A stretch of 64,000 bases of DNA from an uncultured Psychrobacter sp. (GCA_947501045.1 CANMUI010000001.1:310001-374000), one strand, 5' to 3'. Positions 36,800-46,054 are shown, counted from the stretch's first letter. Notes: generated by a model not told the origin, from the letters alone. Translations and numbers: made by a program.

Positions 36800-37294
36800 A
36801 TGCGATCTTATATCAGAGACAAGACTAAAGAGGGCACTTACTTTCTGACTATGAATTTACTAGATCGTAAAAGTGAGCTGCTTATAAAGCATATTAATGA
36901 GTTTCGCCGCGCTTATCAATTGACCAAACAGAACCACGATTTTGAACTTCATGCCATGATACTACTACCTGATCACGTGCATACGCTTATTACTTTAGCA
37001 AAAAATAGCGATGACTATGCTGTCATTATCTCCAGTATAAAAACGTACTTTTCTCGTCAAATTAAAAAGTCTACGAGTGAAACAATTAATCCCTCTAGGG
37101 TAAGAAGAAGAGAACGAGGTATTTGGCAGAGGCGGTTTTGGGAACATAGAGTTAGAGATGAATTAGACTATCAACGTCATATGGACTACATTCATTACAA
37201 CGCGGTAAAGCATGGTTATGTCGCGCGTCCTTTCGATTGGCAATATTCAACCTTTCAAAGGTGCGTAGAAAAAGGGTTTTATACGTCTGATTAG
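36800..37294 (+). CDS. REP-associated tyrosine transposase (RAYT)
   Basis: This 164-residue single-strand DNA transposase belongs to the Y1/HUH superfamily related to IS200/IS605 TnpA. It has the HUH metal motif in LPDHVHTL and the catalytic Tyr region DYQRHMDYIHYNAVKHGYV near residues 131-150, plus WQRRFWEHRVRDE. The frame opens at a TTG at 36767, but the ATG at 36800 gives the usual RAYT N-terminus (MRSYIRDKTKEGTYFLTMNL). RAYTs are single-copy domesticated transposases that act on REP hairpins, and REP hairpins flank this gene on both sides. Confidence 0.92.
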   Translation: MRSYIRDKTKEGTYFLTMNLLDRKSELLIKHINEFRRAYQLTKQNHDFELHAMILLPDHVHTLITLAKNSDDYAVIISSIKTYFSRQIKKSTSETINPSRVRRRERGIWQRRFWEHRVRDELDYQRHMDYIHYNAVKHGYVARPFDWQYSTFQRCVEKGFYTSD

Positions 37295-37311
37295 GGCGGG
37301 GCAAATGTTGA

Positions 37312-37400
37312 TGCGATTGAAGTTGATTATGATGAATAGTTTAGGGTTTAGTTTTTTTGACATAGTTTTGCTGAGCTAAAAGCCCAGATTAAGCTTGCTG
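37312..37400 (+). repeat. Direct repeat copy C with degenerate REP hairpin
   Basis: TGAAGTTGATTATGAT ... TGCTGAGCTAAAAGCCCAG matches copy A (35770-35855) over about 90 bases with several differences. The hairpin stem is imperfect here (CTGAGCT/AGCCCAG). The repeat's right edge overlaps the stop codon of the DUF3037-like gene. Confidence 0.68.
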
Positions 37401-38300
37401 ATGTATGAAGTGTTCTACTTTTTCAAATATATCATTTGTATTTTCAAATACTTCGATATCAATATTATAACCATGATCATTCATTCGCCGTAAAGAAAGT
37501 AGAGTACTATTGATATGAGTATTAATATTTTCAAGCATGCTTTTGTCAATACGCTCACTGACTGTAGGGCGATAAATGAATAAACCTGCTTTACTGTTTC
37601 TTCCTTTTAATTCACAAGCGTTTCTAATTGTAGTACTACCTAAGTAATCTAAATTTAAACTTAGAGTAGCAGGGTCTATATAATCTGCTGAAATAACCGT
37701 AGCAAACAAGGGGTCTTCATTGAATAAAGTATTATTTACTTCTCGAAAAATTGGCAAATCTAGTTCAATAGATCTATTTGAATCTAAATTTATTGCTACT
37801 TTATCGAAAGAAAAATACGTGTCATATACTGCTCTATTGTAATTTTTGAAGTACGAAAACATGTTTTTTCTTATAGAAGAAGTACCTAATGCTTGTGTAG
37901 TTTTTTGCTTTTTTTGGTTCTCATAGTGATCTAAATGAATATAATCTTGATAAATACTATCAAGTAAGGTACTAACTGAAAGGCCAGAGGTTGGCATAAG
38001 TGGTGAATAGCTAATATGAGGGGAAGGAGATGAGAAGTAGCCGTTTTCTTTTAGTGCTACTTTTACACTCTCAAATAAAAGACTTATAACCTCTAATGAT
38101 TTTCTACCATAAAGACATTCGAAGCCTTGAAGGTTGGGTAATAATCGTGAGTATAGTTTTTGATTTTCATCAATAAAAGCAACACCAATGTTCAAGACTT
38201 CATTGGCAACGAAATCTGGTGTAAACTTTATTACAAAATATTCTCCATTGATTAATGTATCACTGGAGTACCTGTTTTCGATAAGACTTGTCCAGTTCAT
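37389..38300 (-). CDS. DUF3037-like protein, partner of the HipA-like kinase
   Basis: This 303-residue protein begins with YFVIKFTPDFVANEVLNIGVAF, which resembles the DUF3037 family (a conserved Y-x-x-[IV]-x-[YF] ... NIGV). The ATG overlaps the kinase stop by 4 bases (ATGA), so the two are translationally coupled in one operon. Pairing of DUF3037 proteins with HipA-like kinases is known across bacteria, but their role is not established; an anti-kinase or partner role is inferred. No signal peptide or membrane segment is present. The gene is AT-rich and its stop lies in the direct-repeat copy C. There is no clear private terminator. Confidence 0.68.
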   Translation of the reverse strand: MNWTSLIENRYSSDTLINGEYFVIKFTPDFVANEVLNIGVAFIDENQKLYSRLLPNLQGFECLYGRKSLEVISLLFESVKVALKENGYFSSPSPHISYSPLMPTSGLSVSTLLDSIYQDYIHLDHYENQKKQKTTQALGTSSIRKNMFSYFKNYNRAVYDTYFSFDKVAINLDSNRSIELDLPIFREVNNTLFNEDPLFATVISADYIDPATLSLNLDYLGSTTIRNACELKGRNSKAGLFIYRPTVSERIDKSMLENINTHINSTLLSLRRMNDHGYNIDIEVFENTNDIFEKVEHFIHQQA

Positions 38301-39139
38301 GTCAACATTCCATAACGCTTCGTTAGTAGTTCAGATCTAATATTTTCTCTAGTTTCCAGAAAACTCAAAAAATTTTGCCATTCTAGAGTATCGGATTTAG
38401 GTGAAAGTTGATTTATCCAGTAATTAATTTCAGAAACTACAGTTCTTATATTCTTCTCGATATTGTTAGAAGTACAAAGAATAGCACTACCTTTTCTAGG
38501 GTCTGCTTGTATTTCATGTTTGTACAGATCAGCAAGAAAATTCACAAAGTTTTTTTTGGGTTTTAAATCATTTTTTCGCCAGTTTACACCTTCGTCACAA
38601 GCTAATACACCGTTATCAATTAGCCAAAAATCTTTATTTCCCAAGTATAGAATATTCCTCGGTAAACGATCACGATTTGCTAGAACTTCATCACATATAG
38701 AAGCTTGTCTATAATAGCGCCAATGTCTTAACAGGATAATGACTGACTCCATTGAATGATGGTAGCGGAAAGCTAAATCTTTCCCATTCAACCTTTGAGT
38801 TGCAAACATTGGTATGTATTCTTTCTTCTCGAAAATACTTTTAAAGCGTTCAGTAGTACTTGGAAGAATATGTAGAAATTTAGTTCTAGGAGCAAGTACT
38901 ATAAATGCTTGTTCAGGTTGAGGAATCATATAAGCATTACAAATAAGGTATCCTATTACTTCGTTAAGTAGACTTCTTTCACCTTCCTCAATACTATAGC
39001 ATTTAAGATATACAGGTACATCCTCACCTTTGCACAATAAGTTAGCAGTAAACACATCACTAACCTGATCATTTTTAACACAAGTAGATATACGTAATAC
39101 TTCATCCGGAAGCGTTAAATTGATAATATTATCCGACAC
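38297..39139 (-). CDS. HipA-like (HipA_2 type) protein kinase
   Basis: The 280-residue protein has a kinase-like layout: VPVYLKCYS (Lys about 46) with LLNEVIGYLI (Glu about 60) as the ATP-binding Lys/Glu pair, then NRDRLPRN (Asp157 and Asn162) as catalytic loop, and WLIDNGVLA (Asp175) as the metal-binding DFG-like step. This matches HipA-type kinases more than tyrosine- or serine-kinase families. HipA itself phosphorylates glutamyl-tRNA synthetase, but the target here is unknown. It lies directly upstream of and overlaps the DUF3037-like gene, and no HipB-like helix-turn-helix antitoxin is adjacent. AT-rich. Confidence 0.75.
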   Translation of the reverse strand: MSDNIINLTLPDEVLRISTCVKNDQVSDVFTANLLCKGEDVPVYLKCYSIEEGERSLLNEVIGYLICNAYMIPQPEQAFIVLAPRTKFLHILPSTTERFKSIFEKKEYIPMFATQRLNGKDLAFRYHHSMESVIILLRHWRYYRQASICDEVLANRDRLPRNILYLGNKDFWLIDNGVLACDEGVNWRKNDLKPKKNFVNFLADLYKHEIQADPRKGSAILCTSNNIEKNIRTVVSEINYWINQLSPKSDTLEWQNFLSFLETRENIRSELLTKRYGMLT

Positions 39140-39284
39140 GACTACTACCTTTAATTAGACTCACCCAATTTACTATAATGAGATTTTATGAAATTAAGTT
39201 TAGATTTTACTTCATATTTATACAAAGTCAAAATCATTTAGTGAGTCTTAATTAAGAGTTAGTCCAAAGCTCCGTTATCGTCTA

Positions 39285-41570
39285 TCACCCAACCTCAACC
39301 CCAGTCACATTCTGAAAGCCTCTTGGCAACTGACCGCCGCGATTACCGCGACTGCCTTTATAATTCGCCAAATCCATCGGCTTTAAGGTCACATGACGTT
39401 TGCCCGCGGTAATAACCAAACTGTCTTGCAAGCTTAGCGGGGTGATAGCTAATACTTCCTCATCGTCTTTTAAGGTAATCATTTTATTGCCTTTACCGCG
39501 CGCTTGTTCAGGTAAATCATCCAATGCAAATATCAGTAAGTAGCCTGCATTGGTGACGACGGCGACGTGATCAGGATTGTTTCTTACCACGTTATCTTCG
39601 TTACTGGCATCTGTATTGGCGTCGATACGAGCTACTGGCAGCAGCTTACTATCAGCGCTAAGGTTGATGATATTCTTGCCTGATTTTTGGTTGGTGTCGA
39701 GGTTGCCCAGTCTATTGATAAAGCCATAACCATTGGAGCTGGCAAGGATAATACGCTGATCGTTATCTCCTGTAAGCAATTGCTCAAAGCTGGCTCCAGC
39801 TGGCGGTTTAAGCACGCTAGTCAGTGGATCGCCTTGACCACGCGCGGAGGCAAGGTTATGCGCTTCGATACTATAGCTGCGCCCTGTGCTATCAAGAACG
39901 TAGATTTTCTCGTTAGATTTACCGCGTGCGTAGGCTTGATAGCTATCGCCCGAGCGATAACTCATACCAGCGGCGTCCACATCGTGACCTTTGGCGGCGC
40001 GAATCCAGCCCGCTTTGGATAATATCGCCGTGATCGGTTCGCTCGGTATCAGGTCTGATTCTTTGAGCGCTTGCGCTTCTTCGCGTTCCGCCAGTGGCGA
40101 CATACGCTCGTTACCGTGCTCCTTCATATCGGCGCTAAGCTCATCAATGATCAGATTAGTTAGACTCTCTGGATTATCCAGATACTCTTGCAAGGTGGCG
40201 CGCTCAGCGTTTAGCGCGTCTTGCTCACTTTTAAGCTCAATCTCTTCTAATTTGGCAAGTTGGCGCAAACGAATATCTAAAATAGCATTGGCTTGAATCT
40301 CGGTGAGATCATAATTCTGCATCAAAGTGGCTTTAGGATCGTCTTCTTCGCGGATGATACGAATGACCTCGTCAATGTGCAAATAGGCAATCAGTAACCC
40401 TGCCAAGATGTGCAAGCGCTTATCAATTTTATTGAGGCGGAACTGGACGCGGCGGGTGACTACTGAGCGCCGGCAGACTAGCCATTCTTCTAAAATCTCT
40501 TTGAGGTTCTTGACTTGCGGCTTACCGTTGAGGCCAATCATATTCATATTGACACGATAATTGCTCTCAAGATCGGTGCTGGCAAACAAATGACTCATCA
40601 CGCGCTCGACGTCGACGCGCGTTGATTTGAGCTCCAAGACAATACGGCAAGCGTTTTCGTGATCGGATTCGTCATGGATATCAACGATCCAAGGCAGTTT
40701 TTTGTCCATCATCAGCTTGGCGATTTGCTCTTGGATTTTATTACCGGAGACTTGATAAGGCAGCGCATTGATAATGACGAGATTTTTTTCTTTCGGATCA
40801 ACATAAAAGGTCGCACGCATTTTATAGCTGCCACGGCCAGTCTCATAGATGGCTTGCAGATCTTTTTTGCTGGTGATGATCTCAGCAGGCGTCGGCAGAT
40901 CGGGCGCAGGTATCGACTGCGTAAGCTGTTTGACCGATAAATCCGGGTTTTTAAGCAAACGAATAGCGGCGCGTACCACTTCATTGAGATTATGCGGCGG
41001 AATATCGGTTGCCATACCGACCGCAATACCTGTGGTGCCATTGAGTAAAATATTAGGCAGACGCGCCGGCAAAGTGACCGGCTCTTGCATGGTGCCATCG
41101 AAGTTGTCCTGCCAATCAACGGTACCTTGGCCAAGTTCGCTTAGCAAGGTATTGGCATAGGCGGACATCTTGGCTTCGGTATAGCGCATAGCGGCAAAAG
41201 ATTTGGGATCATCAGGACTACCCCAATTGCCTTGCCCTGTGATGAGCGGATAGCGATAACTAAACGGCTGCGCCATCAGCACCATGGCCTCATAGCAAGC
41301 GCTGTCACCATGCGGATGGTATTTACCCAGCACGTCACCGACGGTACGCGCTGACTTTTTGGCCTTGGCGGTAGATTTCAGTCCAAGCTCGCTCATGGCA
41401 TAGACGATACGGCGCTGCACCGGTTTGAGACCGTCGGCAATATTGGGCAGCGCGCGATCCATGATGACGTACATGGCGTAGTTAAGGTAGGCTTGTTCGG
41501 TGAACTCAGCAACGGAGCGCGTGTCCATTACATCATCGGATAGTAGTACATTATCAATAGTATCGGGCAT
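39285..41570 (-). CDS. parC: DNA topoisomerase IV subunit A
   Basis: ParC is the DNA-cleaving subunit that, with ParE, decatenates daughter chromosomes. The 761 residues show YLNYAMYVIMDRALPNIADG, the DNA-binding helix, the catalytic Tyr in AAMRYTEAKM (about 130) and the C-terminal beta-pinwheel. The quinolone-resistance region reads HPHGDSACYEAM with Ser90 and Glu94 (E. coli Ser80 and Glu84), so it is wild type there. The gene faces the plus-strand acyl-CoA ligase gene across about 510 bases. Confidence 0.97.
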   Translation of the reverse strand: MPDTIDNVLLSDDVMDTRSVAEFTEQAYLNYAMYVIMDRALPNIADGLKPVQRRIVYAMSELGLKSTAKAKKSARTVGDVLGKYHPHGDSACYEAMVLMAQPFSYRYPLITGQGNWGSPDDPKSFAAMRYTEAKMSAYANTLLSELGQGTVDWQDNFDGTMQEPVTLPARLPNILLNGTTGIAVGMATDIPPHNLNEVVRAAIRLLKNPDLSVKQLTQSIPAPDLPTPAEIITSKKDLQAIYETGRGSYKMRATFYVDPKEKNLVIINALPYQVSGNKIQEQIAKLMMDKKLPWIVDIHDESDHENACRIVLELKSTRVDVERVMSHLFASTDLESNYRVNMNMIGLNGKPQVKNLKEILEEWLVCRRSVVTRRVQFRLNKIDKRLHILAGLLIAYLHIDEVIRIIREEDDPKATLMQNYDLTEIQANAILDIRLRQLAKLEEIELKSEQDALNAERATLQEYLDNPESLTNLIIDELSADMKEHGNERMSPLAEREEAQALKESDLIPSEPITAILSKAGWIRAAKGHDVDAAGMSYRSGDSYQAYARGKSNEKIYVLDSTGRSYSIEAHNLASARGQGDPLTSVLKPPAGASFEQLLTGDNDQRIILASSNGYGFINRLGNLDTNQKSGKNIINLSADSKLLPVARIDANTDASNEDNVVRNNPDHVAVVTNAGYLLIFALDDLPEQARGKGNKMITLKDDEEVLAITPLSLQDSLVITAGKRHVTLKPMDLANYKGSRGNRGGQLPRGFQNVTGVEVG

Positions 41571-42083
41571 AGAAGTATTTTCGCTTATAAAGTCTGATAA
41601 ATATGAGTCGTTAGATAAGAAAATAGGATAGCGCTATCGTAAAGGATATTGCGGCAATTAAAAAGGTTTATAGCATAATAGACGACAAGGTGTGACGTAT
41701 CACTGATGGTAGAGGCTTAGACAGATTACGCCATACCAAAAACAATGGTAGTTTAATGAACCATTCGCTACTGGTTAGAGTTATTAAACGTGAATAAGAC
41801 AAAAATTCGTTTGGAATCTAAGTTCGATATACTATAATTATTGTAAACAAAGAAACAATATAGTAACAATAAAAACTGATAAAAGTTAATGTATGCTAAA
41901 GAAATAATATAAGAAAACAGGTATAAAACTAGGTTATACTATTGATTCAGTTGATAAAATAGGACGTCAAGTGTTTTATAAAAACCATAGCGTAATATTT
42001 TATATTGAGTAGTTTGTACAAAGTGTGTATGTTAAAGAACAAAGCAGTATTTATTGTTGATTATTCACAGGAGCACGAAGATT
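41571..42083. other. Divergent intergenic region between parC and the first acyl-CoA ligase gene
   Basis: About 510 AT-rich bases. The clearest element is a plus-strand promoter candidate, TTGGAA (41811-41816), 16 bases, TATAAT (41833-41838), about 245 bases before the ligase start. No gene is apparent. Confidence 0.5.
41811..41838 (+). promoter_or_regulatory. Candidate sigma-70 promoter of the first acyl-CoA ligase gene
   Basis: TTGGAA and a perfect TATAAT are 16 bases apart. Consensus match only; a leader of about 240 bases would result. Confidence 0.42.
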
Positions 42084-43823
42084 ATGGACAATCAGGGCCA
42101 AGACAATTTAACTCGCCGTGATGACAAAGTGTGGCTACGAACTTATGAAGAGCTTGGTCTAACTTATGATATTGATATGCCAAGCGATGACACCTCGCTT
42201 ATTGATATCTTTGAGCAGAGTTTTACTGAACATAAAGGCAAAACGGCTTTTGTCTGTATGGGCTCAACGCTTAGTTTTGAAGAAGTAGATTTATATAGCA
42301 AACAAGTTGCCGCTTATTTGCAGTCTTTAGGTTTGACTAAAGGCGACAAAGTAGCGGTTATGATGCCCAATATCTTACAGTTGCCTGTTGCCGTTATTGG
42401 CGTGCTACGAGCGGGCCTAACTTTAGTCAATGTCAATCCTTTATATACTAGCCGTGAGCTTGAACACCAACTCACTGACTCAGATGCCAAAGTATTAATC
42501 TTGGTCGAAAACTTTGCTAAAACTTATCAAGATATCGGTCATAAAGTCGTCGACCATGTGATGATCACCAGTATGGGTGATTTTATGGGAACGCTGAAAG
42601 GTTTTATGGTCAATACGGTCGTCCGTCATGTCAAAAAAATGGTACCGGACTATAAGATCGATAAAAGCGTTGATTTTAAAAAAGCGCTCAAAAAAGTCTC
42701 GGTTAATAAATACCAGCGTCCAACGAATATCGGTCTTGATGATATCGCAGTATTACAGTATACCGGCGGCACCACTGGGGTTGCCAAAGGCGCAATGCTC
42801 ACGCATAGAAATTTGGTTGCCAATTTGGTGCAATGTAACACCTTCTTAGGCAGTGCTTTTGATGAATTTGATCATAGTGGTGAGCAACCGGTTATCATGA
42901 CGGCACTGCCGCTGTACCATATTTTCTCATTTACGGTGTGCGGTATGTTTGGTCTTTACCGCGGCTGTATTGGTTTATTAGTTCCTAATCCACGCGACCT
43001 CGATAGTCTAATAAAAGCCTATAAAGAAAATCCGCCCTCATTCTTCCCTGCGGTAAACACTTTGTTTAATGCTTTAGCAAATAATGAAGAGTTTAAAAGT
43101 CTAGATCATAGCAAGCTTAAGATGTCGATGGGCGGTGGTATGGCTGTGGTAAGTGCTACGGCTGAAAAATGGCGTCAAGTTACAGGTAACATCATCTCAC
43201 AAGGCTATGGTCTGTCTGAAACAGCGCCTGTTGCTACCGCCAACCCAAGCAACAGTGCCACTTTTTCAGGGAATATCGGCGTACCTATGCCAGCGACTGA
43301 TGTGGCTATCTTGGATGAAGCGGGTAACGAGGTGGAGCTTGGCGAGCGCGGCGAGATTAGTGTGCGTGGTCCGCAAGTTATGAAAGGCTACTGGCAACGC
43401 GAAGATGCTACGGCTGAGGTCATGACGCCTGATGGTTTCTTTCGTACTGGTGACATTGGTATTATGGACGAAAAAGGTTATGTCACTATTGTTGATCGCA
43501 AAAAGAACATGATCTTGGTCTCAGGGTTTAACGTCTATCCTAATGAAGTTGAAGAGGTCATGGCAGGTCATCCGAAGATCTTAGAGTGTGGAGTTATTGG
43601 GGTTGAAGATGACAACAGTGGTGAGGTGCCAAAGATTTTTGTAGTATGTCAAGATTCTAGCCTAACCAAGGACGACGTTCTTGCCTATGCTAAAGAGCAT
43701 TTGACAGGTTATAAACGTCCGCGTCAGGTCCAGTTCATTGATGAGCTACCAAAATCAAACGTAGGTAAGATTCTACATAAAGATCTACGCACGCTTGAAG
43801 AGCAAGAAAATAGCAAAGCCTAA
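42084..43823 (+). CDS. fadD: Long-chain acyl-CoA ligase (FadD-type), paralogue 1
   Basis: This AMP-binding adenylating enzyme of 579 residues activates fatty acids with ATP and CoA. The motifs are AVLQYTGGTTGVAKGAMLTH (P-loop), GYGLSETAP, TGDIGIMDEKGYVTIVDRKKNMI and the C-terminal Lys in LPKSNVGKI. The frame opens at 42054, but CAGGAG before the ATG at 42084 and the plain MDNQGQ N-terminus favour 42084. A strong terminator follows, and a second paralogue starts 330 bases later. The symbol is by family resemblance; the chain-length preference is unknown. Confidence 0.9.
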   Translation: MDNQGQDNLTRRDDKVWLRTYEELGLTYDIDMPSDDTSLIDIFEQSFTEHKGKTAFVCMGSTLSFEEVDLYSKQVAAYLQSLGLTKGDKVAVMMPNILQLPVAVIGVLRAGLTLVNVNPLYTSRELEHQLTDSDAKVLILVENFAKTYQDIGHKVVDHVMITSMGDFMGTLKGFMVNTVVRHVKKMVPDYKIDKSVDFKKALKKVSVNKYQRPTNIGLDDIAVLQYTGGTTGVAKGAMLTHRNLVANLVQCNTFLGSAFDEFDHSGEQPVIMTALPLYHIFSFTVCGMFGLYRGCIGLLVPNPRDLDSLIKAYKENPPSFFPAVNTLFNALANNEEFKSLDHSKLKMSMGGGMAVVSATAEKWRQVTGNIISQGYGLSETAPVATANPSNSATFSGNIGVPMPATDVAILDEAGNEVELGERGEISVRGPQVMKGYWQREDATAEVMTPDGFFRTGDIGIMDEKGYVTIVDRKKNMILVSGFNVYPNEVEEVMAGHPKILECGVIGVEDDNSGEVPKIFVVCQDSSLTKDDVLAYAKEHLTGYKRPRQVQFIDELPKSNVGKILHKDLRTLEEQENSKA

Positions 43824-43860
43824 TATCTTTTAAGGTAGCGCCAGTTAAGAAGTAGCACAG

Positions 43861-43900
43861 AAAATGATAAGGCAGCTAAACGGTTGCCTTATCATTTTTT
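43861..43900 (+). terminator. Rho-independent terminator after acyl-CoA ligase paralogue 1
   Basis: AAAATGATAAGGCA (43861-43874) pairs perfectly over 14 bp with TGCCTTATCATTTT (43885-43898) and runs into a T-tract. It indicates that the two ligase genes are separate transcripts. Confidence 0.88.
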
Positions 43901-44155
43901 ATGATTGTTTTTTAGGGTTTAATACCAGCAGCACTGACCGCTTTTAAAATGTCTTAACTATAATAGTAGCGCTCGGCTTATTTTTATTAGCTGTCCATAG
44001 ACATTTATAGAGAATTTTTAGCAAAAATGCTATAGTGCCTGCGCATACAGATTTAATATATTGATAAAAAAACCTCTTATAATTTACAAACATTCACTGC
44101 ATCTATTTTATTATTAGATTATTTACACCGTTAATGGTAACGCTTAGGGAAAGTT
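43901..44155 (+). other. Intergenic region with dispersed repeat copy 3
   Basis: The stretch AATACCAGCAGCACTG ... CTTTTAAAA ... ATAATAG at 43920-43969 resembles 24744-24790. A TATAAT at 44078-44083 lacks a well-spaced -35. This is the leader of the second ligase gene; nothing else is recognised. Confidence 0.4.
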
Positions 44156-45985
44156 ATGACTGACAACGCCGATAAAAATAGCACTGATGATACTAGTGCA
44201 TCTAAAGATAGTACTAATAATAAGGTCACCAAAGATGATAGTAGTGACCATGAGCAGTCAACTTCGAATATGACTGCGTTTCCTACTATGCCAAAGATTC
44301 CACATGATAGACCGTGGCTTGATGCTTATGAGCGTTATGGCATCAGTGCTGATATCGACATGCCCGATGATGAAACCTCTTTACTCGAGGTATTTGAGCG
44401 TAATTTTCTCCGTTATGGTCAAAAAACCGCTTATGTCTGCATGGGTGCTTCTATCAGCTACAAACAGCTAGATATTTATAGCCGTCAAATTGCCAGCTAT
44501 CTACAGTCTTTAGGGCTAGTAAAAGGCGACAAAGTTGGCGTGATGATGCCCAACCTTTTGCAGTATCCTATTGTTGCCCTTGGAATTATCAGAGCGGGTA
44601 TGGTACTGGTTAATATCAATCCTCTATATACCAGTCGTGAGTTATCGCATCAGCTGCATGATAGTGAAGCTAAAGCTATCTTTATCGTCGAAAACTTTGC
44701 CAAAACCTATCAAGATGTGGAAGATAAAGCTCAGATTGAGCATGTGATCGTCTGTAAGATTGGCGATATGCTAGGCTCCGTCAAAGGCGTCGTTGTCAAT
44801 CTGGTTGCCAAGCACGTCAAAAAGATGATTCCTGCTTACAGTCTACCTGAGAGCACCAGCTTTAAACAGGCACTTGATGCCGTATCAGCAAGTAAATACA
44901 AGCGTCCGGATCTAAGCTTAAGTGATGTAGCTCTGCTGCAATACACGGGCGGTACGACGGGCGTTGCCAAAGGCGCTATGCTGAGCCATGGTAACTTAGT
45001 GGCCAACATGCTACAAATTAGTGTCCTTATTAATAGCGCTTTTGAAGATGACATTGATAGCGACGATGTTATTTTGACCGCATTGCCGTTATATCATGTG
45101 TTCTCGTTTATGGTCTGCGGTATGTATGCGATGTATCAAGGCCTAACCGGCCTGCTTATTCCGAACCCGCGCGACTTGGATGGTCTGATTAAAGAGATGG
45201 ATAAGTATAAACCCGCCTTTATCCCAGCGGTAAACACTCTGTTTAATGGTCTGGTAAATAAAGACAGTTTTGCCAAGCTTGATTTTTCCAACCTAAAAGC
45301 AGCTATCGGCGGCGGTATGTCAGTACTGCCAAGCGTCGCTAAAGAGTGGCACCAGATCACCGGTCTACCTATTGTAGAGGGTTATGGCTTGTCCGAAACC
45401 TCGCCCGTAGTGGCCTTTAATCCGATGACTATTGCTCAATTTACGGGTAAGATCGGTATACCAGCCTCTAGTACGGATATCATCTTGATTGATGAAGAGG
45501 AAAACGAGGTCGCTATCGGCGAGCGCGGCGAGATTTGCGTTAAAGGGCCACAAGTGATGATAGGGTACCAAAATCGTCCTGATGAAACGGCCGAAACCTT
45601 TACTAAGCAAGGTTATCTCAAAACAGGCGATATCGGTATCATGGATGACAAAGGCTTTATCAAAATCGTCGACCGTAAAAAAGATATGATTATTGTCTCA
45701 GGATTCAACGTTTATCCTAATGAGATTGAAGAGGTTATGAGCGAGCATCCTAATGTTAAAGAATGCGGAGCCATTGGCATACCTAGTGATGAGCGCGGCG
45801 AAGATCCTAAGCTATTTGTGGTTAAAAAGGGCGAGGTAAGCGAACAAGAGCTGCTTGATTATGGCAAGAAAAATCTGACAGGCTATAAGCGTCCGCGTCA
45901 TATCCAGTTCGTTGATGAGCTGCCTAAATCAAACGTGGGCAAAATCCTACGTAAAGAGCTACGTAAGATGGAAGGCCTAGAGTAA
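44156..45985 (+). CDS. Long-chain acyl-CoA ligase (FadD-type), paralogue 2
   Basis: A second adenylating enzyme of 609 residues that resembles the preceding gene along its whole length. Shared motifs are LLQYTGGTTGVAKGAMLSH, GYGLSETSP, TGDIGIMDDKGFIKIVDRKKDM and LPKSNVGKI. It has an extra Ser/Thr/Asp-rich N-terminal stretch of about 45 residues before the core. AGGGAAA precedes the ATG. The pair most likely arose by tandem duplication and each has its own promoter region; a difference in substrate is possible. Confidence 0.9.
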   Translation: MTDNADKNSTDDTSASKDSTNNKVTKDDSSDHEQSTSNMTAFPTMPKIPHDRPWLDAYERYGISADIDMPDDETSLLEVFERNFLRYGQKTAYVCMGASISYKQLDIYSRQIASYLQSLGLVKGDKVGVMMPNLLQYPIVALGIIRAGMVLVNINPLYTSRELSHQLHDSEAKAIFIVENFAKTYQDVEDKAQIEHVIVCKIGDMLGSVKGVVVNLVAKHVKKMIPAYSLPESTSFKQALDAVSASKYKRPDLSLSDVALLQYTGGTTGVAKGAMLSHGNLVANMLQISVLINSAFEDDIDSDDVILTALPLYHVFSFMVCGMYAMYQGLTGLLIPNPRDLDGLIKEMDKYKPAFIPAVNTLFNGLVNKDSFAKLDFSNLKAAIGGGMSVLPSVAKEWHQITGLPIVEGYGLSETSPVVAFNPMTIAQFTGKIGIPASSTDIILIDEEENEVAIGERGEICVKGPQVMIGYQNRPDETAETFTKQGYLKTGDIGIMDDKGFIKIVDRKKDMIIVSGFNVYPNEIEEVMSEHPNVKECGAIGIPSDERGEDPKLFVVKKGEVSEQELLDYGKKNLTGYKRPRHIQFVDELPKSNVGKILRKELRKMEGLE

Positions 45986-46054
45986 GGGACTTATCTTGCT
46001 ATTGTATGGCTGTCACGTTAGGATATCTGCTTTATCCAAAACCGAAGGATTTTT

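Noticed and set aside
36800..37294. A complete IS200/IS605 element
   Set aside because: The transposase is of RAYT type, no TnpB gene accompanies it and the flanking structures are REP hairpins rather than IS200 ends.
41333..41410. Quinolone-resistance mutation in parC
   Set aside because: The region reads GDSACYEA with Ser90 and Glu94, the usual susceptible residues.
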